Origin: Diphasiastrum complanatum
Lineage: Eukaryota; Streptophyta; Lycopodiopsida; Lycopodiales; Lycopodiaceae
Length of the DNA stretch: 64,000 bases
NCBI GenBank assembly: GCA_029204225.1
Contig: CM055097.1
Coordinates: 46,211,038-46,275,037 of the forward strand
Direction: 5' to 3'
Below are positions 21,601 to 34,023 of this stretch, piece by piece. The position numbers were made by a program, and so were the translations under genes. Position 1 is the first letter of the stretch, and the number at the start of each line of letters is the position of its first letter. The notes under the pieces are model-generated. The model had not been told where the DNA came from, did not search any database, and saw nothing but the letters and a program-made list of their open reading frames with translations.

Positions 21601-23715
21601 ATGACGACATTGTATCAACTAGATTTGGATATCCCTACTAATTTGGCACCTTTATATAGAAGAGGAGGCAAAGGAATTCCAATATCTGTTGATGATCATT
21701 CCCATTATAGGGAAGAAGGAAAGAAGAATTTGGATTTGTGGACAAACAGAATGTTGTATCCTCAAGATCCTAGCACCTTGACTCATCCCACATTCTCTTC
21801 AATAACTCATCTAGGTAGATGGATATGCAATGGGCATACTGGATTACTAAAATATTGTGAGAGATTGCAGAACCATGGAAATCAGCTTTTTATGAAGAAA
21901 ATTCAGTTTTTAGAATGTGAGTTGATACGGATATCCTCTTATTGTTAGAATAGAGATTGTCTTCTTCAAAAGACTTTAGAGAAAAATGAATAACTTAAAA
22001 TAAATAATGAATCATTATAGAAAATAACAATCGATATCAAATCAGAACTAGAGCATATGCAATCAATCTTACAATCTATTCGAATTGAAAACTTACAATC
22101 ACTGAAGGATGTGGAAGTGGCTGAAAAGAAGGCTGGGAATAAGAAACAAAAGCGACAAAGTTGTAAGGATATTCAAACTCTTTCAAAAGGAGACTATCGA
22201 AATAGAAGGGTTCATGCATTCAAGTAAGCATATTTTGATTTCTGTAACCTGATCAATGACGTATGGATTTATTTCAGCTATGGTGATATTCTACTAACTA
22301 TCTAATTTTTTGCAGATCTGCATTAGAGCTCCTCGGAATATTAAGGACAATGCTTCACTTGGAATGTCATTGGGCTCAATATTGATAGGCAAATCCACTG
22401 AGTGTATCATGATGAACAATAAGAGTTCCAATGTAAGGTGCAAAATAATAGAGTGTTTGATGGTGGACATTCAAAAAAATTTAGATAAGACTATAATTCA
22501 GGGTGCTTGTGATTTTCCAGGTATTAGTAGGGAAGCATATGCAACAATATTTAAACTTATTAGAGAAACTTGTATGCAAGTTTGAACTAGAAAAGTCCCA
22601 ATCCCAAGGTCATATCACTTGAAGAAAGAGAGAGATACATTAAACATAGGTACGCATAAGATCATTGGTATCCCATTTCATATTGAGGAGGTGTATGAAA
22701 CTGATGGATCTTATAATTTATCAAACAACTTATTTGTTGATCTAAATTACTTGCTAAGATACATTGTCACATTCTATGATATAACATTTGAAAAGTGGAA
22801 TGGCAAAATAATCATAGTACTTAAGTTAGATGAGTCAAAAATTGTGAAAGGGCAAAAGATGGAGAGGGTTAGTATAACTCTCATGAATGGTGCACTATCA
22901 CAAACAAGGGACCAAGGAGATTTTAGATTCAGTGGCCAGTCCGAAAATGAGATATGGTGGTTGGCATCATTTCAGGTAATTATTCTCATTATTAAATCAG
23001 ATTCAATGGATAGTATTAATTCATATTAAACTAAGTTTGATTAATTCTTTGGACAGGTACTAAAGGAGGATCATGATATATTATCATGGATATTCTCTAG
23101 GACATCTTACCCTAGGATCATCAAGAACTATATGGATGGAGAATTTCTCAATGTTCCAGGAGTTGGAGACTTCAATGTTGAATGGCACTTAGTGGGTGAC
23201 TTGAAAATATTGAAATGCATGTATAATGTCTCTCACGGTGCTACATCTAAAGACCCTTGTTTGTACTGCATGAAAATGACAAAAGATATTACTAGGAGTA
23301 CAAGAATTACTAGAGAATATGTAGATCCAAACTAGAAGCATGTGCTACCTATTCCCTTGAAAAATGTGCATGTTTGCACTCTTCATGTAGAAGTTAATAG
23401 ATTATAGTTTTTGCTTGGAATAATAAGCTAGCATCATTCATCAAACCATACTGGTAAGACTTCTAATATTCAACACTTAGTCTGGACAAATATCATTGCT
23501 GTCACTCAGGACTTCGAGAAGACCGACAAAACTAGAGTAATAAAAGTTAATGTATGGAAGAAGCTTGATAGTATGATTGAAATTATAAGAAAAGATAAAT
23601 TTCTTGATATTGATAAGAATGTTGTACAAAAGACTTGTGTCGAGTTTGTTGATGCAGTATCAAAAGCATGGGGAGAAGATCACATCACTCATTACATGGC
23701 TAGTATATATGATTA
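21601..23715 (+). pseudogene. Transposase-like multi-exon gene relic of unclear family
   Basis: Coding-like frames follow each other on the plus strand: 21601-21948, 22310-22585, 22619-23029, 23132-23335, then broken frames to about 23715. The block IIIVLKLDESKIVKGQKMER, and later GDLKILKCMYNVSHG followed by DPCLYCMKM, give two spaced Asp residues and a CxxC. This resembles a DDE (RNase-H fold) transposase catalytic core of the CMC or an unclassified type. GT/AG-like boundaries lie at about 22975 and 23056. Several stops are present. No terminal inverted repeats were identified. The family call is tentative. Confidence 0.4.
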
Positions 23716-24239
23716 GAGTTGCTTTCAATTCAACTATATATTTTGATCCAAGCATAAGACTGACATTACGATTTTGACATGTGCAGCACGTACTAAGAGA
23801 TCGTACATCACTTTTTGCAAACACATATGGAAGCCTGAGTGTCTGGTCATCACAAGAGATGGAAGAGTCACGTTGGCAAGCACAAGCAGCATTTCATTGA
23901 TATACACAACATGGAGGAACCAATGAAAAGCAAACTATATTTGTCAAATATTTCAGTGGTTCTACCGTAGAGTTCATATTCGACAAATAACAAAATCCAC
24001 AAAATGTAGCAAGTTTAGAAAAGCATGCAAGTTCATACAAGAAGAGAAAAAATAGAAGATTGTTGAATGACATACATTCTTCTTCAAAATGTACCATATA
24101 CAAATGATTTTAATATAACAAGGACATTCAGTCATCAAATTATGACAAGTTCAGAAAAGCTTGCAAATTTATGGAGCATCATAATCAAATGATATGTACT
24201 CAATGTAAATGTATTGATTGTATAATAACAGAAAACAAA
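23716..24239. other. No gene recognised
   Basis: AT-rich transition between the plus-strand transposase-like relic and the minus-strand frames that follow. Confidence 0.4.
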
Positions 24240-25660
24240 GTGTTCACTCTTCATCATCAATTTTTGTATCTCCTTCTATAGTTGTATTGCCATCAAAAAA
24301 TTCTTTGCTTGAGTATGTATCTAATAGATGTGCATTATCCTTGTTTCCACTAAGTTCAATATACATAGAGTACAATGAATAATGAGAGCTCCTTAAAGGA
24401 ACATTATCATCAGTAAAACCTAGAATGTTCAAACATAAGATCTCTTGACAAAAATGATCTTATTTGTCTTAAGAAATTTATGTCCTCCTAGATAATAAGA
24501 TAAAGCTTTAACTGCCATTATAAGAGTCTCCCCAGCTGGGCTGAACTTCGAATGAGGAATACAGATCTCATTCTTTAGAAAATGCCTCAGATAGTGTCCA
24601 AGTCCACTATCCCTCTGGAACAAGAAAGCATGTTGTATGTAACCACCTCGTCTCGCAGCAAAGTCATCAATTACGAGTGCATCCTACAATAGAAAATAAG
24701 AGTTAAGAAAAAAAAAACAATTCACATTCAGGAGATAACGACATTCTTAGGCAATGAAGTAAAAATACTTACACATTCTTCATCATCAACAACAATCAGA
24801 TCCGGATGATCAATATTATGGTCACCTACTAATGAAGAATCATCTGTGAAATGCATTAAGGATGGACGAGGGGAGCCCGTCTGGGATTGAAATGCCATGA
24901 ATTCTTCATCAGATGGCATGCTTCATCCATGCTCAACAAAATCTGACAAAGCTTCTCTTCACGTCGTAAGTCCATCCTCATCATCATAATCAGTTTCAGG
25001 CACCAAGTCTTTGGTTTCAAAATCTACAACGTCGGAGAATTTAAAAATTGTGCCGGATAATAAACAAAGCACCTCATCCTCACGATAATAAAAAAACTTA
25101 CACAAATCAGCTGTAGTAATATATGCATCATCATTTATATGATACATAGGCAAATAAAAAATATATCTAGATTCATCTCCAGACATTGATTCATAAGCAC
25201 TAATTTTTGCCAATGAAAGAATCACGAAGCACTTTAGTATCGACATAAAAAAAATCACTATCTTTATCAGGGGTGTCGATAAGAAAGTGACTAATGTCTT
25301 TAAAGGATGATGGAACTGAGGATGAGGCCATTTGAGAATCAGAAGCAATAGCTTCCTCATGATCCAGGATCTAAACTAACAGGAAAAGTATGAAACCAAT
25401 ATGGTATTCCATAAAATGACATTTTCTCTTACAGACAAGACACATCATAGTCCTTCCTAATTGTTCAAATAGTCTAGTAAACATCTTATCTAGTCTCTGC
25501 TTGAACTGAGGGAATTGGGTTGCACAGTCTTGAAAACATGAGATATGGGCGAAATAGGGTGTGAAAGTAGTCTAAGTTCTCAATAATTCCAAACTCAGTA
25601 AGAAATGCACTTAGGGTGCTCTCACAACTAGATCTAGAGGACAACGCCATTGGTCTCAGG
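24240..25660 (-). pseudogene. Unrecognised broken gene, minus strand
   Basis: Minus-strand frames 25486-25650, 24959-25360, 24728-24919, 24429-24623 and 24244-24432 read coding-like. They are acidic with Asp/Glu-rich stretches (DYDDEDG, VVDDEECV). A frameshift lies near 25220, where a frame ending DKDSDFFYVDTKVLRDSF passes into the next. Possible introns lie between frames. No known domain was recognised. It starts at the edge of the foldback repeat, whose left arm may contain its promoter. Confidence 0.3.
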
Positions 25661-26420
25661 CAGATATCGCTTCTGTGCACGAGGTAAGCAAACTGAAAAA
25701 AAGAGATTGTAAAGAACGCGCACAAGAGTGATATGTACGAAAAATGCAATTGAAATATTGCACTTGTGCACAAGTAGAAGACTAGCAACAACATATAATA
25801 CAAATAATGTGCACAAGAGCGATATATCTCGAAAATAAAAAAATTAATCGGTTTGCATGTCTTTTATAGGCAAAATTTTCACACGTGCGAGTCAACGGTC
25901 AACCAACACGTGTGGCCTCCCAAATGGTCCGTATGACTACACATGTGTGACCTAACTACTGGACATGTGTGTCCTAACTACTGGACATGTGTCGCCTCCC
26001 CATTGGTTCATATGACTACACCCGTGTGACCTGACTGCATGTCACCTGCCAAATGGTTCGTACAACTAGACATGTGTGACTTGACAACTGGACACATGTC
26101 ATGAGATCATTGCTTGGAAAGGCAACACATGGTGCAATCTTATCAACTGGCAATTCGCACATGTGACAAGACGTGCATTCACACGTGCGAGCTGTGGGAT
26201 AAAAGTCTTTACCCCCAAGGTATTTTTTTTCACTTTTTTTTTGGTCCACCTTCCTGCATATCGCTCTTGTGCGACACTAATTTATGTGCTTTTATATCTA
26301 TTACCTTTCATGTGCATAGATCCAATATACCATACCTCTGCATATCACTCTTGTGCAACCCTCTTCTATTAACTTTAATACTTGTTATACTAGTTGCGCA
26401 CAGAAGCGATACAACATGTC
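25660..26420. repeat. Foldback (inverted) repeat with CACGTG/CATGTG-rich centre
   Basis: Three motifs occur in the same order on opposite strands around a centre near 26.04 kb. Left to right they are TATCGCTTCTGTGC (25667), GCACAAGAGTGATATG (25720) and GTGCACAAGAGCGATAT (25810). On the right their complements appear in reverse order: ATATCGCTCTTGTGC (26258), CATATCACTCTTGTGC (26341) and GCGCACAGAAGCGATA (26397). CACACGTGCGAG at 25870 and 26188 forms the inner pair. The centre (25.89-26.11 kb) is a degenerate minisatellite of ACATGTGTGACCTAACTACTGG-like units. Confidence 0.7.
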
Positions 26421-26639
26421 GTCTGTACATAGTGCTTCTCTACGACCCACATTACATCCTTTTATTTCATATCTCACTTATAGCTCAAACTACCTTTATG
26501 GAGAGAAGAAAGCAGACAAAGAGAGATTTTTTCTCTGCTGGTGATTCCTCAACTCTTATCGTTGCCATTAATCCTCCCATACAAACGAGAAGGCGCAACC
26601 GCAGCAGGTGGCTATCAGATATTCGTATTCCTTAGTTAA

Positions 26640-27465
26640 GGAACATACTCATTTCATTAGTGAAACTAAATTTGGACTTTTCCATTTCTTGTGGACTATT
26701 TTTTGAAAATGCCATCCAAAGACTCCCTTTTCCAAGAATAACTAAAAATCAAATTTTTTTTTTGGTTATAGCGCAAGCTGATATTAATCGTTAAACAAAC
26801 AGATGTTTCAAAATAACTATAATGATCATTTTGAAATTGATTAATGACTTCTTTTTGTGGAACAACTACTATATAATTGAGCTAATATACAATTACATTG
26901 AATCCAAACATTGTTCCACCAAGGTCATATACATTCACATTGTTTGCAATAAGATTTGCTATATTAACAATTGTAATAATAATTGTTTAGGTCACGACCG
27001 AACTCAGAATAATTTGATATCAACAACACAAATCTATATAGTTAAAAACATTTCAGAGAGAGACTGTCTACATACCCTTGTGTCACACTATCTGCCTATC
27101 TACGTTCCAATGTTTAAAAAAAATGCATAGATAACATACAATCAATATAATAAATCTGGTTCACAATCAATATAATATATCCAGTTGAGATAACATACAA
27201 TCAATATAATAAATCCAATTGATATTGCGAAAATACATAAATTTCATACATACTTTATTAAATTGAACACACATTTGTACCGATTGATGAAGATTCCTTT
27301 TGGGATCAAAAGCATCATGATTAATCATGATGGTCATTGTAATAGCTACAAAATATTGCAAAAGTATGTACTATCAAGTACATGATTACAAGTCCTCTAA
27401 TTACAATAATGGTTATTGACAATTGTAACCAGGACTCTTAGAGTCTCAGAATTGTATATACTTCC
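26640..27465. other. AT-rich spacer with short tandem repeats
   Basis: No gene recognised. At 27130-27220 the unit ATACAATCAATATAATAAATCC or a close variant recurs three times. Confidence 0.5.
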
Positions 27466-27479
27466 TACTCTGAATCAAT

Positions 27480-28990
27480 ATCAGCTGCACATACTTCGGG
27501 TGCTTTGGACAAATGGTCTTTCATGTGTGCTACAGCTATTTTTGAGATAGATATTACTTTCTCCACAACGATTCCGTGTTTTTTTGTCATCTTTTTTGCC
27601 TTTGATTTCCATGCAAAGATCACAGGATTGACTTCTACATCTTTTGGTTTGTCGTTGTTTGGAACCCATTCTTTTGATAGGCAGCCTTCATACAAGACCT
27701 TGTTTGTTGACCAAATTCTTGCCACATTTTCGACTAGACTTAGGTTCATACCATAGTGCTTTGAATTTTGTGACCATATCTTCAGTGTCATTCTCAACTG
27801 CGATGATGTTGGCCACCCAAACTGGAGCATCATCCTCAAGCCAAAAAACTTCTTGTGTGTATGCTTATGCTAACAAAATCTTCTATTTAGAAAGATATTC
27901 AAGAAGATTTGTACTTTCGACAACACACGCATCATTTCAATCTTTGTGTTCTAGAAAATTTTTACTCATATATCAAGCATACTCAATGAAAGACATTATT
28001 CCTTTTCTTTCATCTTGATGTAGGTCCTTTGTCAGAGCTAGGAAGATTGCTTTATCTTTTGATGGTATAGACTGCAAGAGTTTGAAAGGTTCACTCCATG
28101 AGTTTTCTCCATCATTGGAATAGTACTTCCATTGCATGATCAGCTCACCATTTGACATTTAGAAACAAAATGAGGATTAGTGTGTCCTTCCAAGCCATCG
28201 TTTCCACGAACAATATATGGATCTATAAATAATTTCCAATCTATCATTTGTTCTAATAACTCAACCTCAGATGTTTCAATACCGCTACCACCTATCTTTT
28301 GACCAATTCGTGCTAGCATATATGGCATTGTAAGAACATAATTAGATTTCAATGCTCTGAATATGACATAGAAGATTTGGTCAATGTCTTCATGTGTGTG
28401 GCCAACCATTAGAAATCTTATTTCAACCATTTGGAAAATGTTATGTGCCACTTACATAGAACAAAGACCAAATATAAATTTGTTTTTGTTCTCCCTCCAA
28501 TAGTTGTCTGCTTGAATGTGTAAGAGTGGTGGCAAACTACCGTGTGATGCATGCAGCTTTCTTATTGCTCCCATTACTGACTTGGCAACTTGATTACTAT
28601 CATGAAGATGCAAGGCATCGATCCATACATCACACAACAATTTGTATCCATGAACTAGCACTCCGCAAACATGAGTTCTTAAAAAATGTTTGCCCTCCAA
28701 TCTGGGAGGCATCCTTTTAAAACGAGGTAATGTTGTTGTATTTTGATCCATATCATCAATGATAAGACACACTGATTGGTCAAGATGCGATCTTGAATCT
28801 TCTTTCCAATACGCATATAGCTTTCTTGAATAAAAAATGTGTTGCAAGTGTCGGACCTCTCCGTCCAATGTAGCAATCACGCATCCTATTGTTTATAGTC
28901 TTCTCTATCACATTTTTGATCGCATGTCTTGCATTTGGACATTCTTTGTTTTTTTGGAGTCTTCACATGTCGAAACTCTTGTCTCCACAT
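27480..28990 (-). pseudogene. DUF7869-like gene, nearly full length, probable transposase-derived
   Basis: On the minus strand an N-terminal CKTCDQKC cysteine cluster (near 28930) precedes frame 28452-28880, which holds IIDDMDQNTTTLPRFKR, HVCGVLVHG and HIQADNYWRENKNKFIFG. After one stop (28452-28454) the frame 28140-28451 carries FLMVGHTHEDIDQIF. Frames to 27480 give a basic C-terminal region with YYSNDGENSWSEPF. The order MDQ...QADN..ENKN...GHTHEDID is characteristic, as I recall it, of DUF7869 proteins. The three acidic positions could be a DDE/DDD-type triad, which is an inference. Damage consists of one stop and two or three frame changes. It is fused at about 29.0 kb to the end of copia E. 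Confidence 0.65.
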
Positions 28991-28999
28991 TCGATAACG

Positions 29000-30196
29000 T
29001 AGGGCTAAACTGATACAGATTGATGTTTGACAATAAATTTCTCAACCAAAACGCTTCCTTAATAGATTGAGAAACAACAATGTATTCTGCTTCAGTAGAA
29101 GAAAGTGCGATAGAGGTTTGCTTACGACTGTTCCACGAAATAGGACCATCGTTAAAGAAGAATGTAAATCCAGATGTGGACTTACGATTGTCTGCATCTC
29201 CTCCCCAGCTTGCATCAGAATAACCACTGAGCTAATGAAGATTGTCATTGCTAACATCTCCATAGCAGATGCACTGGTCCATAGTAGCTCAAATATATCT
29301 CATGACTCAAATAAAAGCCTTCCAATGGGTAATGCCAGGATTAGCCATATATTGGTTGAGTGAGCTTACAACAAAAGAGATATCTGGTCTTGTATAGACC
29401 ATTGCGTACATGAGAGATCCGAGTATCGATCGATACGAATATTCTCTCATCTGCTCATCTTCCTGCTTGGTTTGGGGACATTGGTCCTTCGACAGATGTA
29501 GGCCTGGATCCATTGGTGAGTGAGCTAATTTACAAGTCATCAAATTGTATCTGTTAAGAACATTATGAAGATACCTTTGTTGAGTGATGTAAATCAGTCA
29601 CTTCGCTCTGTCTCTGTAGATCTGAATTCCAAGACAGAAGTGAGCTTTGTCTAGAGCAGTCATGTTGAACTCTGAGAACAACATCTGTTTTGAATCCTTG
29701 ACCATATTGGTATTGTTGATGAAGAGCAATGTATCATCAACATATAAGGTGATGATAATGAAGGAAGATGTCCCAGACCCCTTTTGATGTCTGAGCCTCG
29801 GATACATGGCCGATTTGAGTATTCGTGATGTTGAGGATGATCAGCACGAAAGCCTTTCCATCCTTCAGCTTCCATCTAGTGATTGCCGCGTCATCCGCTT
29901 CGGGTTTTCCTTCTGCACCTATAACAACGTCGTACAATTATTTTGCCATTAGTACAGTTTTCATCTTAAATTTTCACAGATGGTAATTGGCTCCATCAAG
30001 CTTGTCCATGATAGGACTGGCTTTCCCTTGGGAATCCATGTGAAAGAATTAGTCTAAGTGATAGGAGAAACTATCAGTGACTTAAGTATGAAAATTTGAT
30101 ACTAAAATTACAGAACAAGAAAACAGTTATTCTATCGACTAGTAGAGTCTTGTATAGTGAAAGCTTATCAGGCTACGAAAATGAGCTCCGATACCA
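29000..30196 (-). mobile_element. Ty1/copia element E, internally deleted
   Basis: On the minus strand a primer site variant (TGGTATCGGAGC, plus 30186-30197) is followed by gag from ATG at about 30041 (MDSQGKASPIMDKLDGANYH, with two stops). Gag jumps near 29830-29790 straight into the late reverse transcriptase: LYVDDTLLF with catalytic YVDD (frame 29598-29807), then YRSILGSLMYAMVYTRPDIS (29307-29543). RNase H with SSTEAEYIVVSQSIKEAFWLR follows, in another frame, near 29050-29230. Zinc knuckle, protease, integrase and the front of the reverse transcriptase are gone. The 3' end is lost at about 29.0 kb. Confidence 0.85.
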
Positions 30197-30830
30197 TGTG
30201 GGAGAGAGGGGGAGATGAACGACGAACACAAACAAGAAACGAACGAGAACAGAAAATGTTCGTGTGTAGCGGAATGAGTTATACGACTCTCTCCGTAAGC
30301 ATGACTACGCCTATCAGAATGAACAGAACTTTAGTGATGGAAATCACTGTCATTCTAGATTATGCAGCCAAACATTAATAGATGAAGTGCCATAAGAATA
30401 ATTTGTCGCGAATGATTCACGAAGAGCTAGATTGTGTTCGATTGATTATTAGTCGCGAACGATTCGCGAAAGACAATACTAAACATCGTCTATTACCAGA
30501 AAGAACAACTAGAAAGATCAAACTGAATGAATAATAAGCATAGCAATATTAACACGGATCTGAATGCAGAATAAAGAACTGTATCAGATTAAGTATATCA
30601 TGTATACATTTCAATAATACAGTAGAGCACAAGACAATAGCGGACGAAATCGCGTGCCCTACGAAGCTTATTTCAATCTGTAAAAAGGAATGAAACCTTA
30701 ATTCTGACAAAATAAAGAATCAATGCTCAGGGCATCTACTTCGTTTTATGTCGTCTTCTTCGTCGACTTCTCAACCTAAATACACAAATGGTGTCCAGTA
30801 TATATACATAATATTATAGGTGTGCAGATG
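30197..30830 (-). repeat. 5' LTR region of copia E
   Basis: Lies immediately upstream, on the minus strand, of the copia E primer site. A TATATATA box on the minus strand near 30799-30806 fits an LTR promoter. Motifs GTCGCGAATGATTCACGAA and GTCGCGAACGATTCGCGAA recur 55-60 bp apart (30403-30470). The outer end is not defined. Confidence 0.45.
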
Positions 30831-31174
30831 TGAGAGTACAAAGTGGATGTGCTATTTGTAGGAGATCGTGGGTGGCTGCAATCATTGTCCAGTTAGTTAG
30901 CACAACTGCATGGGGTGAGCTTGAAAAGGGTGCGACATCAGTCAGTGCTAAAGTGAACATTGGTGATGATGCGAAAAGTGTGTCACTCTTACGAATAGCC
31001 TTAGGATTAGATTTACAGGGTGCCTTTGCTTTTAGGGCACCTTTGGTATACTGTAAGATAGTGTCTCCTTTTCGTCTGTCACCATAACCTATGTAAAAAC
31101 ACAGTGTCGCGATTCTTTCACCTTTTCTTCGTCTGTGCGAATTTTTGTGTAAATATGCAGACTGCGTGACAATA

Positions 31175-32587
31175 TTAGTAAATATGCAGCATGAATGGAG
31201 GCAGATTAAAATGGGATTTAAAAGAGTAGGAGGAGTAAATCCAACAAAAAATATTAGAAGGTGCTGCATTTGACTTATCTTGTTCGTTAAGAAAATATGA
31301 GAACATTTGCAACAAGTGGTTATGTTTGTTAGCCCCTTGTTTTCTCCACACACCTAGTCGCAAGTCTTCGTATTCTTTGTAAGTGATTTGTCGAATGCAC
31401 AATTTTTTATAATATGGTTGCATAAGAGTTTCATGTATATTTTGTAATGTCAAAATATGATAAGATTTTTGGGGAATAACGTAAGTAAGTACGTGTTTCC
31501 TCTTGAAACTTTGAGAACCTCCAAAAGATACTGGCACTTGAGACTCTGTTGGTAAGTTTTTTGTTTTCGTTTTTGGTGACAATCTTCTACTGTTTGTTTC
31601 ATCATTTTTGTTAAAATCAAATGCTACAAAATCCAATTTGCGTTCTGTAAATGCATTGATGCTTGCCATAATGGATGCATGCGATGTCATTTTATCGTTT
31701 GATGAATTGACAATTGTTGTCACCAACACCAATAGTCTAGCCCAGAAGTGGTCATCTTTGCTTTCTGCTGCTCTCAAATGTTGCTCCAAAATTTGTCAAA
31801 TAATCACTACAGTTACTATTTGTGGACATTCGTATACTGTATCACCAACATCGTCTATACCTGTAAGGATATCTGAACAATATGTTGTTTTTGGTATGTT
31901 TCGATCAGCCACATCCTCCACACCCGTTAAAATCTTTGAGTTGTATGCTAGTCTTGATAAACACCAAACCATAGACTAGTTTCGTATGTAATAAGGACTT
32001 TCGTCCTCACTTGTGACCTCTCTTGTTAGAGAAAGTAATTTCACAGTAGCAAGCAAGTGACCCTCATCGGGATGATAGCCTTTGAATCTAGTAGAACAAA
32101 TGATTACCTTGTCAAGATCCATGCAGTCAACAACATCGTCGATGTTATACACATGGCATTCAGTAATTATTGCAAGTTTATCCATCTTCACAATATCGGT
32201 ATTATCCCACAACATCCTATTTGGCATCACATCTATTGGGTTGTCATATATGTCTTGAAGATGCTCAAGGTCTCCGTGAGAGTACAGCAGAGAAAAATCC
32301 ATTTTGAATACCTTGGAGACAGCGACCATGCTTTTATCAATTCCAATTGCTCGGGAGAAACATTTTTGACTAGGCTCAATGCTAATGGCATGACCGAATG
32401 CAACCACCTCTTTATGAAAGAATAGAGCAACTTGAACACATTCTTGTAGGCTATCCATTAAAATGATCATCTTCAAAATATGAAAGAACCACATCATTAT
32501 TATTCTATGATAAAATATAGCAACTTGAACACGTTCTTGTAGGTTGTCCTTAAAAATGATCTTGAAAATATGAAAGAACCACATCAT
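31175..32587 (-). pseudogene. Unrecognised long gene relic, one reading frame with two stops
   Basis: Frames 31976-32587 and 31175-31789 lie in the same phase and the stretch between them is open too, so about 470 codons read in one frame with only two stops: TAG at 31976-31978 and a TGA near 31797. The upstream 80 or so residues come from a tandem duplication (see 32424-32610). The middle part reads as a compact globular protein, with blocks such as FSLLYSHGDLEHLQDIYDNP and KVIICSTRFKGYHPDEGHLL. The last part has a Ser/Thr/Lys-rich linker and a helical end. No retrotransposon, kinase or transposase motif is seen. It could be an endogenised viral gene or a decayed plant orphan. Confidence 0.45.
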
Positions 32588-32610
32588 TATTATTCTATGA
32601 TAAAATAGAA
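32424..32610. repeat. Tandem duplication of about 93 bp
   Basis: The block starting AGCAACTTGAACAC and ending CTATGATAAAATA occurs twice in a row (about 32427-32516 and 32518-32607) with a few changes. It extends the front end of the adjacent minus-strand frame. Confidence 0.85.
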
Positions 32611-32632
32611 TAATTACAATAATATATTTTTC

Positions 32633-32734
<102 letters not shown>

Positions 32735-32739
32735 ATCTC

Positions 32740-33530
32740 TAAAATAGTACTACAATAGGACTATATATTAGCTTATATATACAAATTTTTTATTCTATGA
32801 GTTTACAAATTTTTTATTCTACAAATTTTTGCATTAGCTATTCTTATTACTTTCTATTACTATCTATTTACAGGTACATGATTTTTTATAGTCTCAAATT
32901 TGTTTTTAAATTTTTTAATATTTTTATAAAAAATTTAAATTGTTGTTATATTTTTATAAAAGCTATTTATTTATTGGTGATTTTTAGGTTTTATACCTAT
33001 TTTATGATTGTGATGATTATCTATATATTTTTGAATTATTAAAAAAATTTCATTTTAGTTTATTGATTTTTTAAGTATTTTTGAAATTATTTAATATGTA
33101 ATTTCTTTCAAAATGCGGTAATTGTTAGCTAAAAATTATATTTTTATGAATGATTTAATTTTTTTAATGTATTTTTAATTTTTTCAAAAAGTTTAGTTCA
33201 TAATCTTTATAATGATATATCTAATTTGTAATATATTGATAAATTGAATTTTTGGTTTTTTATTTTGATGATTTCAAATGATTATTTACAAACCTATGTA
33301 CAAAATGCTACTAATTGTTTTCATCCCAATTCAATCATTTTGAGTTATTTCATTTATTTTATAATTTGTGCATACATTAGAATTTATAAAAATAATAAAA
33401 TATTTATTAAAATAAATGTTCATGTCTTTATTAATTAGATCTTATAATTATTTGGTATTTTTTCTATAATTTGATACATTTTTTATTATCCAGATATTTT
33501 TTGTTGGAGACCCATCACAATTTTTGTGAT
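32740..33530. other. Extremely AT-rich DNA
   Basis: Runs of T and A with short low-complexity ORFs. No gene, RNA or repeat recognised. Confidence 0.6.
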
Positions 33531-34023
33531 TAAATGGTCCGGGGCTCAGTGGCATCACAAAACGTTCACCTGTCTATAAAGGGTCGGACATCGATCATAT
33601 TCATAAACTGTTGGGTTGACGGTGACATAGCTAAAGTTTGTGGGGGTGAGACGACTTGGATAACTATGATTGCAATGGTAGATCCAATTGTCATAGATGG
33701 CGCTTGTGAGGAATCAGAGGCGAGGGTGATTGTAGAGGCTGAGAAAACATATCGTGCATAGCGAGTCACAGCAGGGGGTATGGACGCATCTGATAGTGGT
33801 GGCTAAGTATGACGTCAAGATGTGAGAGACGAGAGGGGCACAGCAATCTCGCTGTGTACTCTACGACAACTCTAGGATGAGGATTGTTGGCGAAAAGATT
33901 CTACTGGTACTACTTCATAGGTGGCCTAGCAGGAATGAGCATGAAATCTGTGGACCTTGTTGACTAAGTATGAGGTGGCCAAGGAGGACAGAAGAGAGCC
34001 ATCAACGAATTGTTGTTTTGGTA

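Noticed and set aside
30814-31353. 179-residue minus-strand ORF
   Set aside because: Overlaps the orphan relic in another frame and part of the copia E LTR region. Composition is not convincing.
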